A stretch of DNA of 64,000 nucleotides from Wuchereria bancrofti (taxonomy: Eukaryota > Nematoda > Chromadorea > Rhabditida > Onchocercidae): NCBI GenBank assembly GCA_005281725.1, contig SSBO01000010.1:363277-427276 (forward strand), written 5' to 3'. Shown here piece after piece: positions 23,162 to 35,675 of the stretch (position 1 is its first letter; each line of letters begins with the position of its first letter). A program made the position numbers and the translations under genes. Under the pieces are notes generated by a model, which saw nothing but the letters and a program-made list of their open reading frames with translations, ran no database searches and was not told the origin of the DNA.

Positions 23162-26100
23162 ATGAATCTACCAAATCTAACAGGTTTATTCTTTTGGTTA
23201 TTATTATTTCTATCATCATTTCTTGGTTCTATATTTCTTCTATTTCCATTTATTCCACTCACATATTTTGCTCCTTCTTTATGGCGTATATTTGCTGATT
23301 GTTTTGTTGGATATTGGTTAATTTTGCCTTCGGTAAGTTTAGAAAAAGTTTTTTTTTTTTTTCATTTTAATTTTTTGAATTGGAAAATTTCAATATCTAT
23401 ATCTGTGAAGCTATCAAAATGATTAAGTTATTTAAATATTGATGTGATAATTTTGTAACAAAGCTTATCATATCAACAATCAAAAATGGTTTCATCTTGT
23501 ATGCATGATGATTATGTTGATAAATGATAGCTTAACATTTTTGATTTCAGAAAGTTATTATGCAACATTAACCTATCTATTTATTTCCTGAGAATATATG
23601 TTAAATATTAATATTAAATATTTCTAACTACTAGGATAGAGTTTCTAGGATGAATTTTAATTATGGTTATATTCTAATTATCATCAATTATGATGCTTCA
23701 TTTCTTATACTTACTTTATATTCATTGATTAAGCTTTTATCGTATACTTTTTTTTTTTTTAAAAAGAAAAAAGTGAACAAATGTTTTTTCAGTCATTGTG
23801 TGATTATATTTTGGGAGTGAAATTTCATATCACTGGCGATATGATCAGTTGTTCTGAACCAGCATTGATTATCATGAATCATAGAACAAGACTTGATTGG
23901 TTGTTCTTTTGGAATGCACTTTACAAAATGAATCCATGGTTACTTACAACTGAGAAAATATCATTGAAAAAACCATTGAAATCTATTCCTGGCGCAGGTT
24001 TTTTCTTTTTTTCTTTTTTGCTATAGAGTTACAAGTTTGTGAATATTTGTTGTATAAAGTTTAACTTGTTGATTTTGATTTATAAAAATTCTGTTTGGAA
24101 AATCAAATTTACAGTTTTTTTTTTCTGCCAAAATATTCACTATAATGACTTTTCTATGAATTATTGAGAAGAATTGATACCTTCATCAATATTTTTTTAA
24201 ATTAATTTTCAAATTATATTGATTCTTTTCTGCTATTTTTTTTTTTTTTTTTTGTACTAAATAAATCTTTCGTCTTTTTGCATTTGAAATTCTTCAAAAA
24301 TTTAGGATGGGCAATGCAATGCGCAGCTTATTTGTTCCTGGAACGCAATTATAAGGATGATGCTCATACTATTAGTGATATGATCACGTATTACAAAGAT
24401 GTAGGACGTCATTATCAGGTTAATTTTCTTCATTCATAGTTAATCTTAGTTTGATGTTTGTTTTTCTAATTCTCATTTTGTTTACTTCTGAAGAAATATT
24501 TTAATTCTATCTGTGCCAAAAAATAAAACTAAAATACATTAATTAAAAATAGATAGAGATTATGAAGAACTTTTCATTTATAAAGACAAATTGATTCATT
24601 CATAGTTGATCTTAATTTGAAATTTCATTTTCTGTTTTGTTAATCTCAACATATATATTTGTCTAATTAATATATTTTAGTGTTTCATTTTTACACAGCC
24701 TATATCATTGTTGAATTTGCTGCTAAACTCGAATATTTCCTTTTTCTTAAATAATTCTAATGGAATTTTTTAAATCTTCTTCTTTTTCTCTCGTGGTATG
24801 TGTAAGTTTTTTTTTTAGATTTTATTTTTTCCGGAGGGAACAGATCGTGGTGAACGAGCTGCAAAGAGTAGCGATCAATTTGCGATGCAACACGGTTTAC
24901 CATTATATCACTTTGTTTTGCATCCTCGTACGACGGGTTTTTCATATATGATACAAGTAATGCGTCAAAGTTAGTTTATTTTTCGATGTTTGAGAGAAAT
25001 CTTGTATAATATATTTTAGTGATAAAAAAATGATTCTTTTAATTATTACATCAATATATCACTTCTAGAGATTATCAACTTTTTTTTTTTCGCTGCAGAA
25101 AGTTATCTGAAGAATGTTTACGACATAACAGTTGGCTATCCGGATGAGATTATCAGTTCAGAATTAGAAATACTCCGGAATGGTCGCTTTCCGCATGCTG
25201 TACATTTTGATGTGAAAAGATATAATGAAAATGATTTACCTCAAGATAACACTGGTTTGATTAATTGGATTAATAATATTTGGAGAGAAAAGGAGGATCG
25301 ACTCAAAAATTTTTACAAAGCTGATGTGGCCAACAGAAAATTCTCATCATCTAGTAGTAAGAAAAATAATTGGCCGGTTAGCATTTCTTTCTATTGTTTT
25401 TGTCAAAATAGTTTTGTTTATCGTTTTATTTACTTATTTTTCTTTTATTATTTTGTCGTTTTGTTTACCTGTATGAGATAGTTTTATTTATCTATCGTTC
25501 CTTTCTCTGGAATGATTAGTGTGAGGTTTTTCGGTAATAAGAAGAAAGCAGCTCAGAATATAATCAAAGTTTCTTAACTGAAATTAGTGGTAGAGATTTC
25601 AGTATAAATAAATGACTTCCTTGGTTTAAGTGATCAGTGTGAGAGTTTGGTGAAAAAAATAAGAGTATGCTTTCGCTTAAAGATAACATAAGTATGATAT
25701 ATTTACAACATTCAGCAGTTTATTCTCTATCTCTTGTAAAAAAAAAAAAGAAAAGAAAAATTGAACTTTTTTCTTTTCGTCAGTACGTATATTTATTTGC
25801 GTAATTTTCGTTTCTTTGTACATATTCTACTTAAAATATAGTATCTTCATTTGAAATAATCTGAAGTTATGTAGAATTTTAATAATTATAATGTTTATTT
25901 TGCTCATATTTATGTTAAATATTAGAATATTGTCGTATAAAATTACTTATTGTTATCATATTATAATCGAAATAAAGTATATAAAAGCATTTTTTTTTTC
26001 AGATTCATGCGACAGGTATTGATTATTATTGTGCATTTTCATTCTGGATAACGATGTCTGTAATATGGATTTACTTTATTGTTTCTTCTTTCTTTGTCAA

Positions 26101-26230
26101 GATTTATGTATTCTTTGCTTGTGTTTTTTATGTTTATTGTCATTGGAAATATGCTGGTGTACAAAATTTGGCAATACAATTATTCAAACAACAACAACAA
26201 CAACAAGAACAACAACAGCAACAACAATAG
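23162..26230 (+). CDS. LCLAT1: Lysocardiolipin/lysophospholipid acyltransferase, copy A (LCLAT1/ACL-8-10 type)
   Basis: Membrane O-acyltransferase of the PlsC/AGPAT superfamily that re-acylates lysophospholipids (family substrates: lysocardiolipin, lysophosphatidylinositol) in ER or mitochondria-associated membranes. Exons 23162-23332, 23793-23997, 24306-24418, 24819-24969, 25099-25376 and 26003-26230 give 381 residues. N-terminal membrane segments are followed by motif I NHRTRLD (H87, D92), then PGAGWAMQ, motif III FPEGTDRGE (about 167-175) and HPRTTGF, all matching LCLAT1-type enzymes. Two hydrophobic segments lie near the C-terminus. The last residues are polyQ, from a CAA repeat that ends in TAG. 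AATAAA lies at about 26259. It is a tandem paralogue of the gene at 31036. Confidence 0.9.
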
Positions 26231-26256
26231 CAGTAAGTAACAGAAGCAACAACAAA
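26189..26256 (+). repeat. CAA microsatellite spanning C-terminus and stop codon
   Basis: CAACAACAACAA repeats encode the polyQ tail of acyltransferase A and continue past the stop TAG into the 3' UTR (AGCAACAACAAATG). Confidence 0.85.
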
Positions 26257-26258
26257 TG

Positions 26259-26264
26259 AATAAA
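26259..26264 (+). terminator. Poly(A) signal AATAAA (acyltransferase A)
   Basis: AATAAA 29 bases after the TAG of acyltransferase A. Confidence 0.5.
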
Positions 26265-27657
26265 GTTTTAAATTACTTCTTATATTTTATACCTCAGAAA
26301 AAAAAAGTGCTTTTATGAGTTGTACTTCTTTTATTGAAATAAGCAGAATCACATAAACGTTTGATTTTCTATTTTATTTATTTATTTTTTTTTTATTGTA
26401 CGTTTTTGTGTTACATTTGTCTGTCAACTTTTTTCATCTTTTATTTATCCTAGTCATTTATCCTATGGATCACACTATGGAAAAAAAAAAAACGATTTTG
26501 ATAAGCATTAAATGTAAGCTATACCAGTTTAGCTTCAATTAATCAAAAAAGAAAAAAGAGGTGCAACTAAATATTGGTTAGTAGCAATGAAATGATCTAA
26601 ATAAAATAGTTTAAAAAATGTGAATCATTTTCAAAATTCACATTTATACAATTATTGTGTTAATTATCGTAAGTTCTCTAATTCTTTATTAGCATAATTG
26701 TTTATAGATATTTATATTTATTTTTTTAAAATTTTTTTTGTTGGGAAGATATATTGTATTACTGTGTATTTTTTTTTTCTTTTTTTTAAACATTTATATT
26801 TATCATGTTATTCAAATTTCAAAAAACTGTTAGTTTTATCTGAAAATAAGTGAAACTTGAAATGTTTGTGAGTTTTTTCATTTTTAAATATTTGTATTCA
26901 TTGAAAGTTTTGATCTTATAATATTATACCATTTCTTTTTGTTAAATATAATATTGCTATAAATTTGTAAAAATATATTACTTCTTTTTTCATTGATCTT
27001 TTTTTTTCGAATATTAATTGCAATAAGATGCTTTAACATAGAACTTTTAACATTTTCATTGATTTGAATTGTATGTTAGAGGATTTTATTTATGTATGTA
27101 TATATGAATATACGATAAAATATTATTAATTTACGTAAGACAAACCGTCTACGACGTGTTACTTAAATCCTGTTGATTTGTCTATAATTAAACAAACAAA
27201 CTTTTTATTATTTATTTATTCCTAAAAATGTTGAGTAATTTTTGAATAGGTTATTTAGTGAGTGTCATAACCGTACGTACGTAAGTGTATTTCCATTTGA
27301 CGTTTATGATTAGTAATACTAATGATTTAATGATTTGAGATTTTTTAAAATATGTTGAATTGAAGGAGTGTGAACGAAATTATTAATTAAATCGTATAAT
27401 TGAATTTGTACATAAATAGTTTACCTATTTATCATTGATTTATTAATTTATATGATAAATTTGTGTTTGTTATGATATTATCATATCATTTATGGGGAAT
27501 AATTATTTATTCTCTATTGGTTGGGTAATTATTTTTTTTTATAGCAATTGAAGTTTATAATGTATTTAATCAAATATTGCTGATATTAAAATTTTAACAT
27601 ATTTTTTTTTCTGTTTTTGTGCGAAAAGTGCAAGAAAAAGTCTGTGCCTAATATTAC

Positions 27658-27727
27658 TTAATAATAATAGTAATAATAATAATAATAGTAGTAATAATGA
27701 TAATAATAATAATGATAATAGTAATAA
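27658..27727. repeat. AAT-type microsatellite
   Basis: AATAATAAT with TAG and GAT interruptions over about 70 bp. Confidence 0.85.
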
Positions 27728-28615
27728 CTTAATATTACACTTATTTGTCTACATTTCTATAATCTATAAAAGTATAATGTTTGTTTTAAAAAATAAAAAA
27801 ACAAGCTTCTTTTCCAGTTATTCTAATTTATAAGAAAGTTTTTCTTTTGAGATTTCAAATTTTTAATATCATTTTTTTTCTGATTTCCAATTTGCATTAA
27901 ATTTCTGATGAAAAAAAAAAAAAGGAATTTCCTCTTTCTTTTTTTTCTGTATGAGAGAAAAAGAAAGAAGAAAGTAAAAGATGAAATGATTGTTGGTTGT
28001 TAAATTTCATCGTTTCAGTTCTTGATGAGTATCTGTTTTTTATTGAAAAATTCCCTTTTAGAATTGCTACATGTCACCAATTCCTTTTTTTCTCTCTTGC
28101 TCTCTCTCTCTCAATTTTTTTTTTTTTTCATTTCTTGTTTATCAACCAATTAGAATTTCTAACTCTTCAATCAATTAAAATTGGTAAATTTCAATTCATT
28201 TCAAGTAAGTGTCTTTTATCAATTCATTAAATTTATGAAATAGTAAACATATGGGTTAGAAATAATAGCATTATTAAGTTTATAGCATGAAATGGGTATA
28301 AAATGTAATGCTAAAAGTAGAAAAACCTTAATTATATGTGTGATAATATGTTATAGTACTGATAAGATAAATTATTGATAAGATTTTTTTTTTTTCTATT
28401 GGATATTCTTATCATAAAACAGATAAGAAATCGTTTTTTCTTTTTTTTTTTTAACATTAATGACTAATCATTCTGACATTTTATTACATCTTTTATTGTA
28501 ATAATTGTGTAAAATTTCAGTCTTTACCAAAAGTTTTTTTATCAAAAAAGCAAACCAAAATACCTCTCAATTGTTTGAAATATTTTAATTTTTGAAAATT
28601 CTCTAAAATTGATTA

Positions 28616-28735
28616 TTATGATTATTACTTTTATTATTATTGTTATTATTACTATTATTATTGTCATTATTATTATTATTATTATTGTTTTTATTAATAT
28701 TACTACTTATTATTATTTAAATTATTATTATTTAA
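28616..28735. repeat. ATT-type microsatellite
   Basis: Imperfect TTATTATTATT array of about 120 bp. Confidence 0.85.
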
Positions 28736-29420
28736 ACTTCGTATTATTATACTATTATGTTAACTAATGATCATACTAAAAGATAACGAAAGATTAAACT
28801 AGAAAATATGTAAAGATAATAAAAAAGTAATATGATAAAATATTTGAAACTTATTAATTCTTATTTGTCATTTTTTATTTATGAATATTTTGTTTCATTA
28901 ATCTTTAATTGATAGTTTATTTTAGCTAAATTCATATTAATAATTTTTATTTAATAATTTAATTTAGTAAAAAATTCATTACAATAACTTTTTATTCTAA
29001 TTCTTCTTATCTTTTATATTGAGAACAGTGCGAAAAAATGATTCAATTTCTTCAATTAATTTGACGCATTAGTTAGTTGCTCGATACGATGAAATAATAC
29101 AAAAGAAAATGTTAAAATTGATTTATTCCTATTATCTCTTTTTTTTTCTTTATTTTTTCTCGAGAATTTTAGAATTTATTTAGGTTAATGACGTACGTAC
29201 GTGTATAACGTATGTGATTTACATCATTTCGCATCAATTATTTATCGATTTAATTGATCAAATCCTCGATTGTAATATATATGATAGATTCGATTCAACA
29301 ATAATTATTTTGCATATAATTATAGTGTTGTAATATTATGGTCGATCACAATAATTGAATCGATTATCTTTGAATCATAATTATTTATTTAAATGATATT
29401 ACTCACCGAATAATGTTACA

Positions 29421-29732
29421 TTCATTCGTTATTATCATTTATCTTAATTAAGATTTATCTTAATTCATTCGTTATTATTATTTGTCTTAATTAAGATTTA
29501 TCTTAATTCATTCGTTATTATTATTTATCTTAATTAAGATTTATCTTAATTCATTCGTTATTACCATTTATCTTAATTAAGATTTATTTTAATTCATTCG
29601 TTATTATTATTTGTCTTAATTAAGATTTATCTTAATTCATTCGTTATTATTATTTGTCTTAATTAAGATTTATCTTAATTCATTCGTTATTATCATTTAT
29701 CTTAATTCATTCGTTATTATCAGTTATCTTAA
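29421..29732. repeat. 43-bp minisatellite with a 12-bp palindrome per unit
   Basis: Units start with TTCATTCGTTATTAT at 29421, 29464, 29507, 29550, 29593, 29636, 29679 and 29706. The first six are 43 bp without length change; the last two lack the palindrome. Each full unit carries TCTTAATTAAGA, a perfect 12-bp palindrome, flanked by ATTTA/TTTAT. Confidence 0.92.
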
Positions 29733-30627
29733 TATCTCGTTAACTTTTTCCACTTTCCTTTTTAATTATTGTTTTTTTTTAGGTAATAAATAATTATCAT
29801 TTAAGTAAATAATCATCATTTAGCAACAGTTATTTATACATTTTTATTTCTCTTAAAGACATAGTTAACATTAATTGTTATATTGATTTTCTGATTAGGA
29901 AATTGGAATATTTATTTTTGTTTGTTTTTCTTTCAATTTCACTTTATGTTATTGTTTTTATTATTATTTTTTTTTTAATGCTATGAAATAAAATTATTTT
30001 TGGAAAATATTTTTAGTATTTAATAGTCTAATTAATAAAGTAATTGATAAAAATAATAGATTTTTGCATACTTTGCCAAAATTTTTTTATTCCTTATTAT
30101 TTCAGCTTATCTTTTTCATTTATTATTTACAAATTTCTCTTCTTTTTCTATTTATTAATCTATACTTCTATCACTTATCACTCTTATTTTATTTATAATT
30201 ATAAAATTTAAATTGTAGCTATATAAAATCATTTTTTTCTTTAACAAAATCTTTTTTAAATCATTATAATTTCAAATTTTGTTTATGTAAATAATTATTT
30301 TGATAATATTTGTCCATTTCATATATATTCATTCATTTGAAAATAACTTATAAATGTTTATGCTAAAAATGATGAAATTTTATGAATTATTTTCAGTGTT
30401 TTTTGTTTTGTAAATGAAATTCGAAAATATTATCAAAATAGGTCTGAATAAGTTCAAAATCAATAATTAAAGCTTAGATACTTAATGAGAAAGTTCAATA
30501 ATTAAGTGATACTATTGATATGATATTTAAAAACATATTCATATATTTCATATAAAATGATAATTTTTTTTTTGACAAATTTTGATAAACAAAAAATAAT
30601 TGATTGTTAGTTGATATTTATAAAATG

Positions 30628-30966
30628 TAAAAGAAAAAAAACGGAAAAGTTTGCATAATAATGAAATTAATGAAATTAAAATTGCATAATAATGAAATTA
30701 ATTTCATCTTTTTGTTTTTTTGCCACGTGTTTTTTTGCTTTTAATTATAAAAAAAAAAATAGTAAATTTTATTATTTTGAAATAATTTTTCNNNNNNNNN
30801 NNTAAAAGAAAAAAAACGGAAAAGTTTGCATAATAATGAAATTAATGAAATTAAAATTGCATAATAATGAAATTAATTTCATCTTTTTGTTTTTTTGCCA
30901 CGTGTTTTTTTGCTTTTAATTATAAAAAAAAAAATAGTAAATTTTATTATTTTGAAATAATTTTTC
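30628..30966. repeat. Exact 164-bp direct repeat flanking an 11-N gap
   Basis: The 164 bases at 30628-30791 are repeated at 30803-30966, with 11 N between. Identical gap edges are typical of an overlap that was not merged during scaffolding. Confidence 0.85.
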
Positions 30967-31006
30967 ACTCTTTTTTTTTTTGTTTAATTTTTAAAATAAA
31001 ATTTTT

Positions 31007-31014
31007 TTTTTCAG
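31007..31014 (+). promoter_or_regulatory. Putative trans-splice acceptor
   Basis: A run of T ending in TTTCAG at 31014 lies 21 bases before the start codon at 31036, with no upstream coding exon. Confidence 0.45.
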
Positions 31015-31035
31015 GCAAAAATTTGAAAAAAAAAA

Positions 31036-34000
31036 ATGGGTGAACCAGCAAAATTAACACATATAACATTATGGATGAGAATTAAGGGTTTATTTTGTTG
31101 TTCGTTTATTTTACTTTCTGCAATTTTAAGTTCAATGTATTTTCTTATACCACTTCTACCCTTAATGTTTTTTAATCATATATTATGGAGGCGAATAGTT
31201 GATCGACTTATTGGCTTTTGGATATTTATGCCATGTGTAAGTATTAATTTTTATTTATTTATTTATTTTTTTGTTTATTTTTTTTCTCCTTTCTCTCTGT
31301 CTCTCTCTCTTTTCCCTTTTTTTTTCTTTTTTAGTCTTTTATTTAAATCATAAAGTTTAGTTGAGAAAAAAAGAAAAGAAAAAATTGATTGAAATAAATG
31401 TATTAAATTTGATTATTTATTACTTTCCCTTTGTTTCACCTAAAAATAAATTTTTCCTTTTTTCTTTAGAATTGTCAATAATTCAATCAAATTTATTAAA
31501 TTGATTTCAAAAAAAGAAAGATAACGAAAGTTATTGATTCTGCTTTTTTTTTTTCCTTTCCTTAAAAATAAAATATTCTTTTAATGCTTATATTTATTTG
31601 ATTTTTTTTTTTTTATTAATATAATAAAGATTGAATGATTTCCTATCTTTTTAATTAATTTCACTTTATTTGTGCCTTTTGCTTAAAAATTTTTTAAAGT
31701 AAATTATCAAATATCATTATTATCATGAAAAAAAAAAAAAGAAAAAAATGAGAGATAAATTATGATAAAGGAATGATATTTTGTTATCTTTTTATATTTC
31801 ATTTTCGTTTAATATCAAATAATTTTCAAATTTTAGGGTCTTATTGAAGTATTTTTTGGCGCACGTGTAACAGTATCCGGTATGAAAATTGATCACAGTG
31901 AACCGGCATTAATTATAATGAATCATCGAACATGTTTAGACTGGTTATTTTTTTGGAATGCCTTAATTCGAATCGATCCTTGGCTTTTAACATCACAAAA
32001 AATATCTTTAAAAGTTTGTTTATATATGTTTTTTTTTTGAATTTTAACAACTATATTCTGATGAATAATTTGTTTAAATTTAAAGTTTAAGTTATTAGTA
32101 ATCAATTTGAAATGTATTAATTTTTATGAATTTTATTATATTAATCTTTAATAATATGCCTTATTAAATTTTTAATAATTGAATTTATTATTGAATAATA
32201 TGAAATATGCCATGTTAAATTGTTAAGTTAATTAATCCTATAATTAGTTCAAAAGTTTTTCGCTTCTTTTTTTCTTTGTTTTTTTCTCTCTCTCATATAT
32301 TAACCTAAAAATGAGTAAATAAAAATGAGTAAACAAAATGATGATAAGAGAGATTAAAATTTTATCAAATTTATTAACAGGCGATAGTACGTCATTTACC
32401 TGGCGCTGGTTGGGCTATGGCATCAAATGCTTATTTATTTTTAACACGACGTTTTGAAAAAGATCAAGCGCATATTGAAGAGATGATCGAATATTATGCT
32501 AATTCAAAACATGCATATCAGGTAAATGATTAATTAATTTCAAATCAAAATTATTAATTATTGAAGAGAAAAAGAGAATAGGAAGAAAAGATGAAATGTT
32601 AACATTAATTATTATTTAATAACTAATTGTAATTCTTATTTTAGTTTTTATCAATTAAAATGAAAACGAATAATTTAATATTTTAATCTTTACATCTTTC
32701 TAAATATTATTTTAATTATTTTATTATATTATTGTATATTTTTAGTTGCTTCTTTTTCCTGAAGGAACTGATAAAGATTTTGGAGCAACTGAAAGAAGTC
32801 GACGATTTGCGCTAAAACAAGGTTTAATTCATTATAACTATGTGCTTCATCCTAGAACGACAGGTTTTACAGCATTATTAAGAAAAATGCGGCAAGGTTA
32901 ATTTATATAATCTTTCAAATTTGATAAAATTAGATTAATTTTAAAATAGATTCTTTAAAAAAAGAAATGAAAAAAAAAATTAGAAATACATTGTTTATTA
33001 CATTTTACATTAAAAATACATTTGTAAATTCTTACATCTTTTACTTTTATATCTTTACTACTAAATGATTAACTTTCCGACTAATTAATTAATCGATTGG
33101 TTGATTGATTGATTTTTTTTCATTAATGATTAAAATGGAAATTATTTTAGTAGGATATATAAAAACTATATATGATGTAACAGTTGCATACGCGGATACA
33201 ATTGTACAATCTGAATTTGAACTATTCTCGAATGGTTCATGTCCAAAGAATATTCATTTTTATGTGAGTAAAATTGATATTAATAATTTACCTGAAAAGA
33301 ATGATGAATTAACTGCACAATGGCTTACAAATTGTTGGAAAGCAAAAGAGGAAAAACTTGCGCAATTTTATCATTCCGATGATGCACAATATCGAACTTT
33401 TAAAATTGATTCAAATTATGATAAAATTTTTAGTGTAAGTTTTTTTTTTTTTTGCTATATATATATAGTTCTAAGTTAAATGCTTATTTATTAAATTCAG
33501 GTTTTAATGTTTGGTTTAAAATTTAAATTTTATGAGCATATTATAAGTTTGAAATTTCAATATCACAATTTATATGCATAAAGCAGAAATGGATAGATAG
33601 TTAATTTTGTTATCATTAAATGTGATAAAAGATAAATTTGAAGATTTTTCTTTGAAATTTCACTTTTACTGATATGATAATGATATTATTTAACAGTTAA
33701 CAGCTAAATCTATTATGGTTTATGCAGCTGTTGTAATATTTTGGGTATTTACATCAATATTTTTAATATATGCATTCTTCTGTTATCCTTCACAGTATTT
33801 ATTAGTGATATTAACAGTTGCAATTTTTTTTGGTTCTCAATTTTTATTTGGTGGCTTTGAACATGTTGCAATTCAAGCAGCTAAATATACTTCAGATTAT
33901 GCTCATAGGTAAGTTAAGTTAATAACTTACAGGTAATTGTTTATTTTACTTTCTCTTTATTAATAATTTCTTTTTGTTGATAAAAATTACGGCAGTATTG

Positions 34001-34268
34001 TTTTATCATTTTATCATAACTGTTGTTTTATTATTACTTTGTATTTATTGTTTTTATCATTACTTTGTATCTTTCATATATATATATATATAACACCACC
34101 TGCTATATTTGCAGGTATGAAAAGACAAAACACAAACATATAGCATTATCATCAGGCTTTTCATTATCATCATCATCGTTATCATCATCATCATTATCAT
34201 CGTCATCATCATCATCATCATCATCAACATCAACATTATTATTATCTGAAGAATTGCTCAAAAAATAA
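31036..34268 (+). CDS. LCLAT1: Lysocardiolipin/lysophospholipid acyltransferase, copy B (LCLAT1/ACL-8-10 type)
   Basis: Second PlsC/AGPAT-type acyltransferase in tandem with the gene at 23162. Exons 31036-31236, 31837-32013, 32381-32521, 32746-32896, 33151-33434, 33697-33908 and 34115-34268 give 439 residues. Motif I is NHRTCLD (H97, D102), motif III LFPEGTDKDFG (about 176-186), with HPRTTGF and PGAGWAMAS conserved. The shared phrases SEPALIIMNHRT and LDWLFFWNAL show close paralogy with copy A. Exon 6 carries two strong membrane segments. Intron positions partly differ: copy B is cut after KISLK where copy A is continuous, and copy A is cut at PGAG|W where copy B is continuous. The final exon encodes a Lys/His patch and a polySer tail from a TCA/TCG microsatellite. 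AATAAA lies at about 34450. Substrate preference cannot be read from sequence. Confidence 0.9.
34144..34235 (+). repeat. TCA/TCG microsatellite encoding polySer tail
   Basis: TCATCATCATCG-type repeats inside the last coding exon of acyltransferase B, read in the Ser frame (SSSSLSSSSLSSSSSS). Confidence 0.9.
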
Positions 34269-34449
34269 TTGTAAATATCATTTGATTAATATCTACCTTT
34301 TTTTTTGATCTTTTAAACTTGTTTATGTTTTTTTTTCCTTTATTATCGATTTTGCATTGATTTTATATCATTTTTTTTCTGTGTTCTCGAAGAAAGGCAT
34401 AATCAGGATGGAAATAATTTGAATTGAATTTTTTTTTTTTTTTTTTTGT

Positions 34450-34455
34450 AATAAA
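34450..34455 (+). terminator. Poly(A) signal AATAAA (acyltransferase B)
   Basis: AATAAA after a long T tract, 182 bases beyond the stop codon of acyltransferase B. Confidence 0.4.
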
Positions 34456-35334
34456 AAATGACTGCGTTATTAAATTAGAGAAATACAAATTTATTGTTTG
34501 TAATGAAATTGTTAATATAATTGATTACAAAATATTGGTGATATAGTGATAAAATGCTGATATATACTGGATAATGATAAAATATTGGTAATATATAAAT
34601 ATATGCAAAATTATTGGGATATTTCCATCTTTTCATGTTTTTCATTTATCATTACAAAAAGTATTTGAAAATTTAATTTCCAATTTTTAATTTTTTTTTT
34701 CTTTTATTTGTATATATTACTGGTAAAGCATTTTGCATCAATTATGATGCTTTTTTCTTTTTTTTTTCTTGTTAATAACCTCAAATTATTCTTCTGTAAT
34801 TTTTTTTTTTCTTCTAATACATATTTTCATATGTTTGTCTGATCATACGTTTTAATTTTATTATTATTATTATTCATTTTTCATCTTTTGATTTGTTTAC
34901 GAAAATAAATAAATAAATTGCATTCAGTGATAATTAATTTCATATACTATGTGATATACGTTATGAATATAAATTCAAATTCTTGCAAAAATTTTAAATT
35001 TATTAGCATATGAAAAGTTTGCTAATGTTTACCATAATCAATCAAAAATTATCATAAGTTTATCTTTTTAATTTTTTATTTTATCTTATTTTTGACAGAA
35101 TTTCACACAGGTTAAAGTTGTAAAAGGTAAATTTATAATGGTATAAATGATTTAATATTTTTTTTCACAATCAATTAATTCTTTTATTTCGTATTAATTT
35201 AGTATTCTTAATTGTATGCAAGATTGAAAATAATCATTAAATGCGGTGTAAATTTTTGCAATTACTCAATAACAAATATTTATTATTGTCTTAGGTGTTT
35301 CGAATTTAATCTAAAATAGTTTTCACAAAGTATT

Positions 35335-35675
35335 TTCATAATTTCCATTTCAATTTTTTTTTTAAAAGATTAATCGAGTAATTAGCTAAATTTAATTATC
35401 TATTTAAATAATACTTACTCTCTTGCTTTTATTTAAATTTGGTTCAATCCATTGAAGTTAATGATGAGGGAATATTATACTAAATCATAATTAATTGGAG
35501 ACTATCTTCATAATTTCCATTTCAACTTTTTTTTTAAAAGATTAATCGAATAATTAGCTAAATTGAATTGTATCTTTAAATAATACTTTGGGCTTGGTTT
35601 AATTTAAATTTGGTTCAAATCCATTCAAGTAAGAGTGAGAAAATATTATACTAAATCATAATTAATTGATATTAT
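35335..35675. repeat. Diverged 172-bp tandem duplication
   Basis: TTCATAATTTCCATTTCAA at 35335 and again at 35507, followed in both copies by the same order of blocks (TTAATCGA.TAATTAGCTAAAT, a Phe-rich T tract, GGTTCAA.TCCATT, ATATTATACTAAATCATAA). Confidence 0.8.

Larger units (their letters stand above)
26231..31035. other. Spacer between acyltransferase paralogues
   Basis: 4.8 kb without a supported gene. It contains AAT/ATT microsatellites (27658-27727, 28616-28735), a 43-bp palindrome-bearing minisatellite (29421-29732), two CGTACGTACGT motifs (27272-27282, 29192-29202) and an exact 164-bp duplication around an N gap (30628-30966). I saw no acyltransferase relic in it. Confidence 0.6.

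Noticed and set aside
35600..35620. GGTTCAAATCC, a tRNA T-arm-like motif
   Set aside because: No acceptor stem, D-arm or anticodon arm at the right distances. It is part of a 172-bp duplicated AT-rich block.
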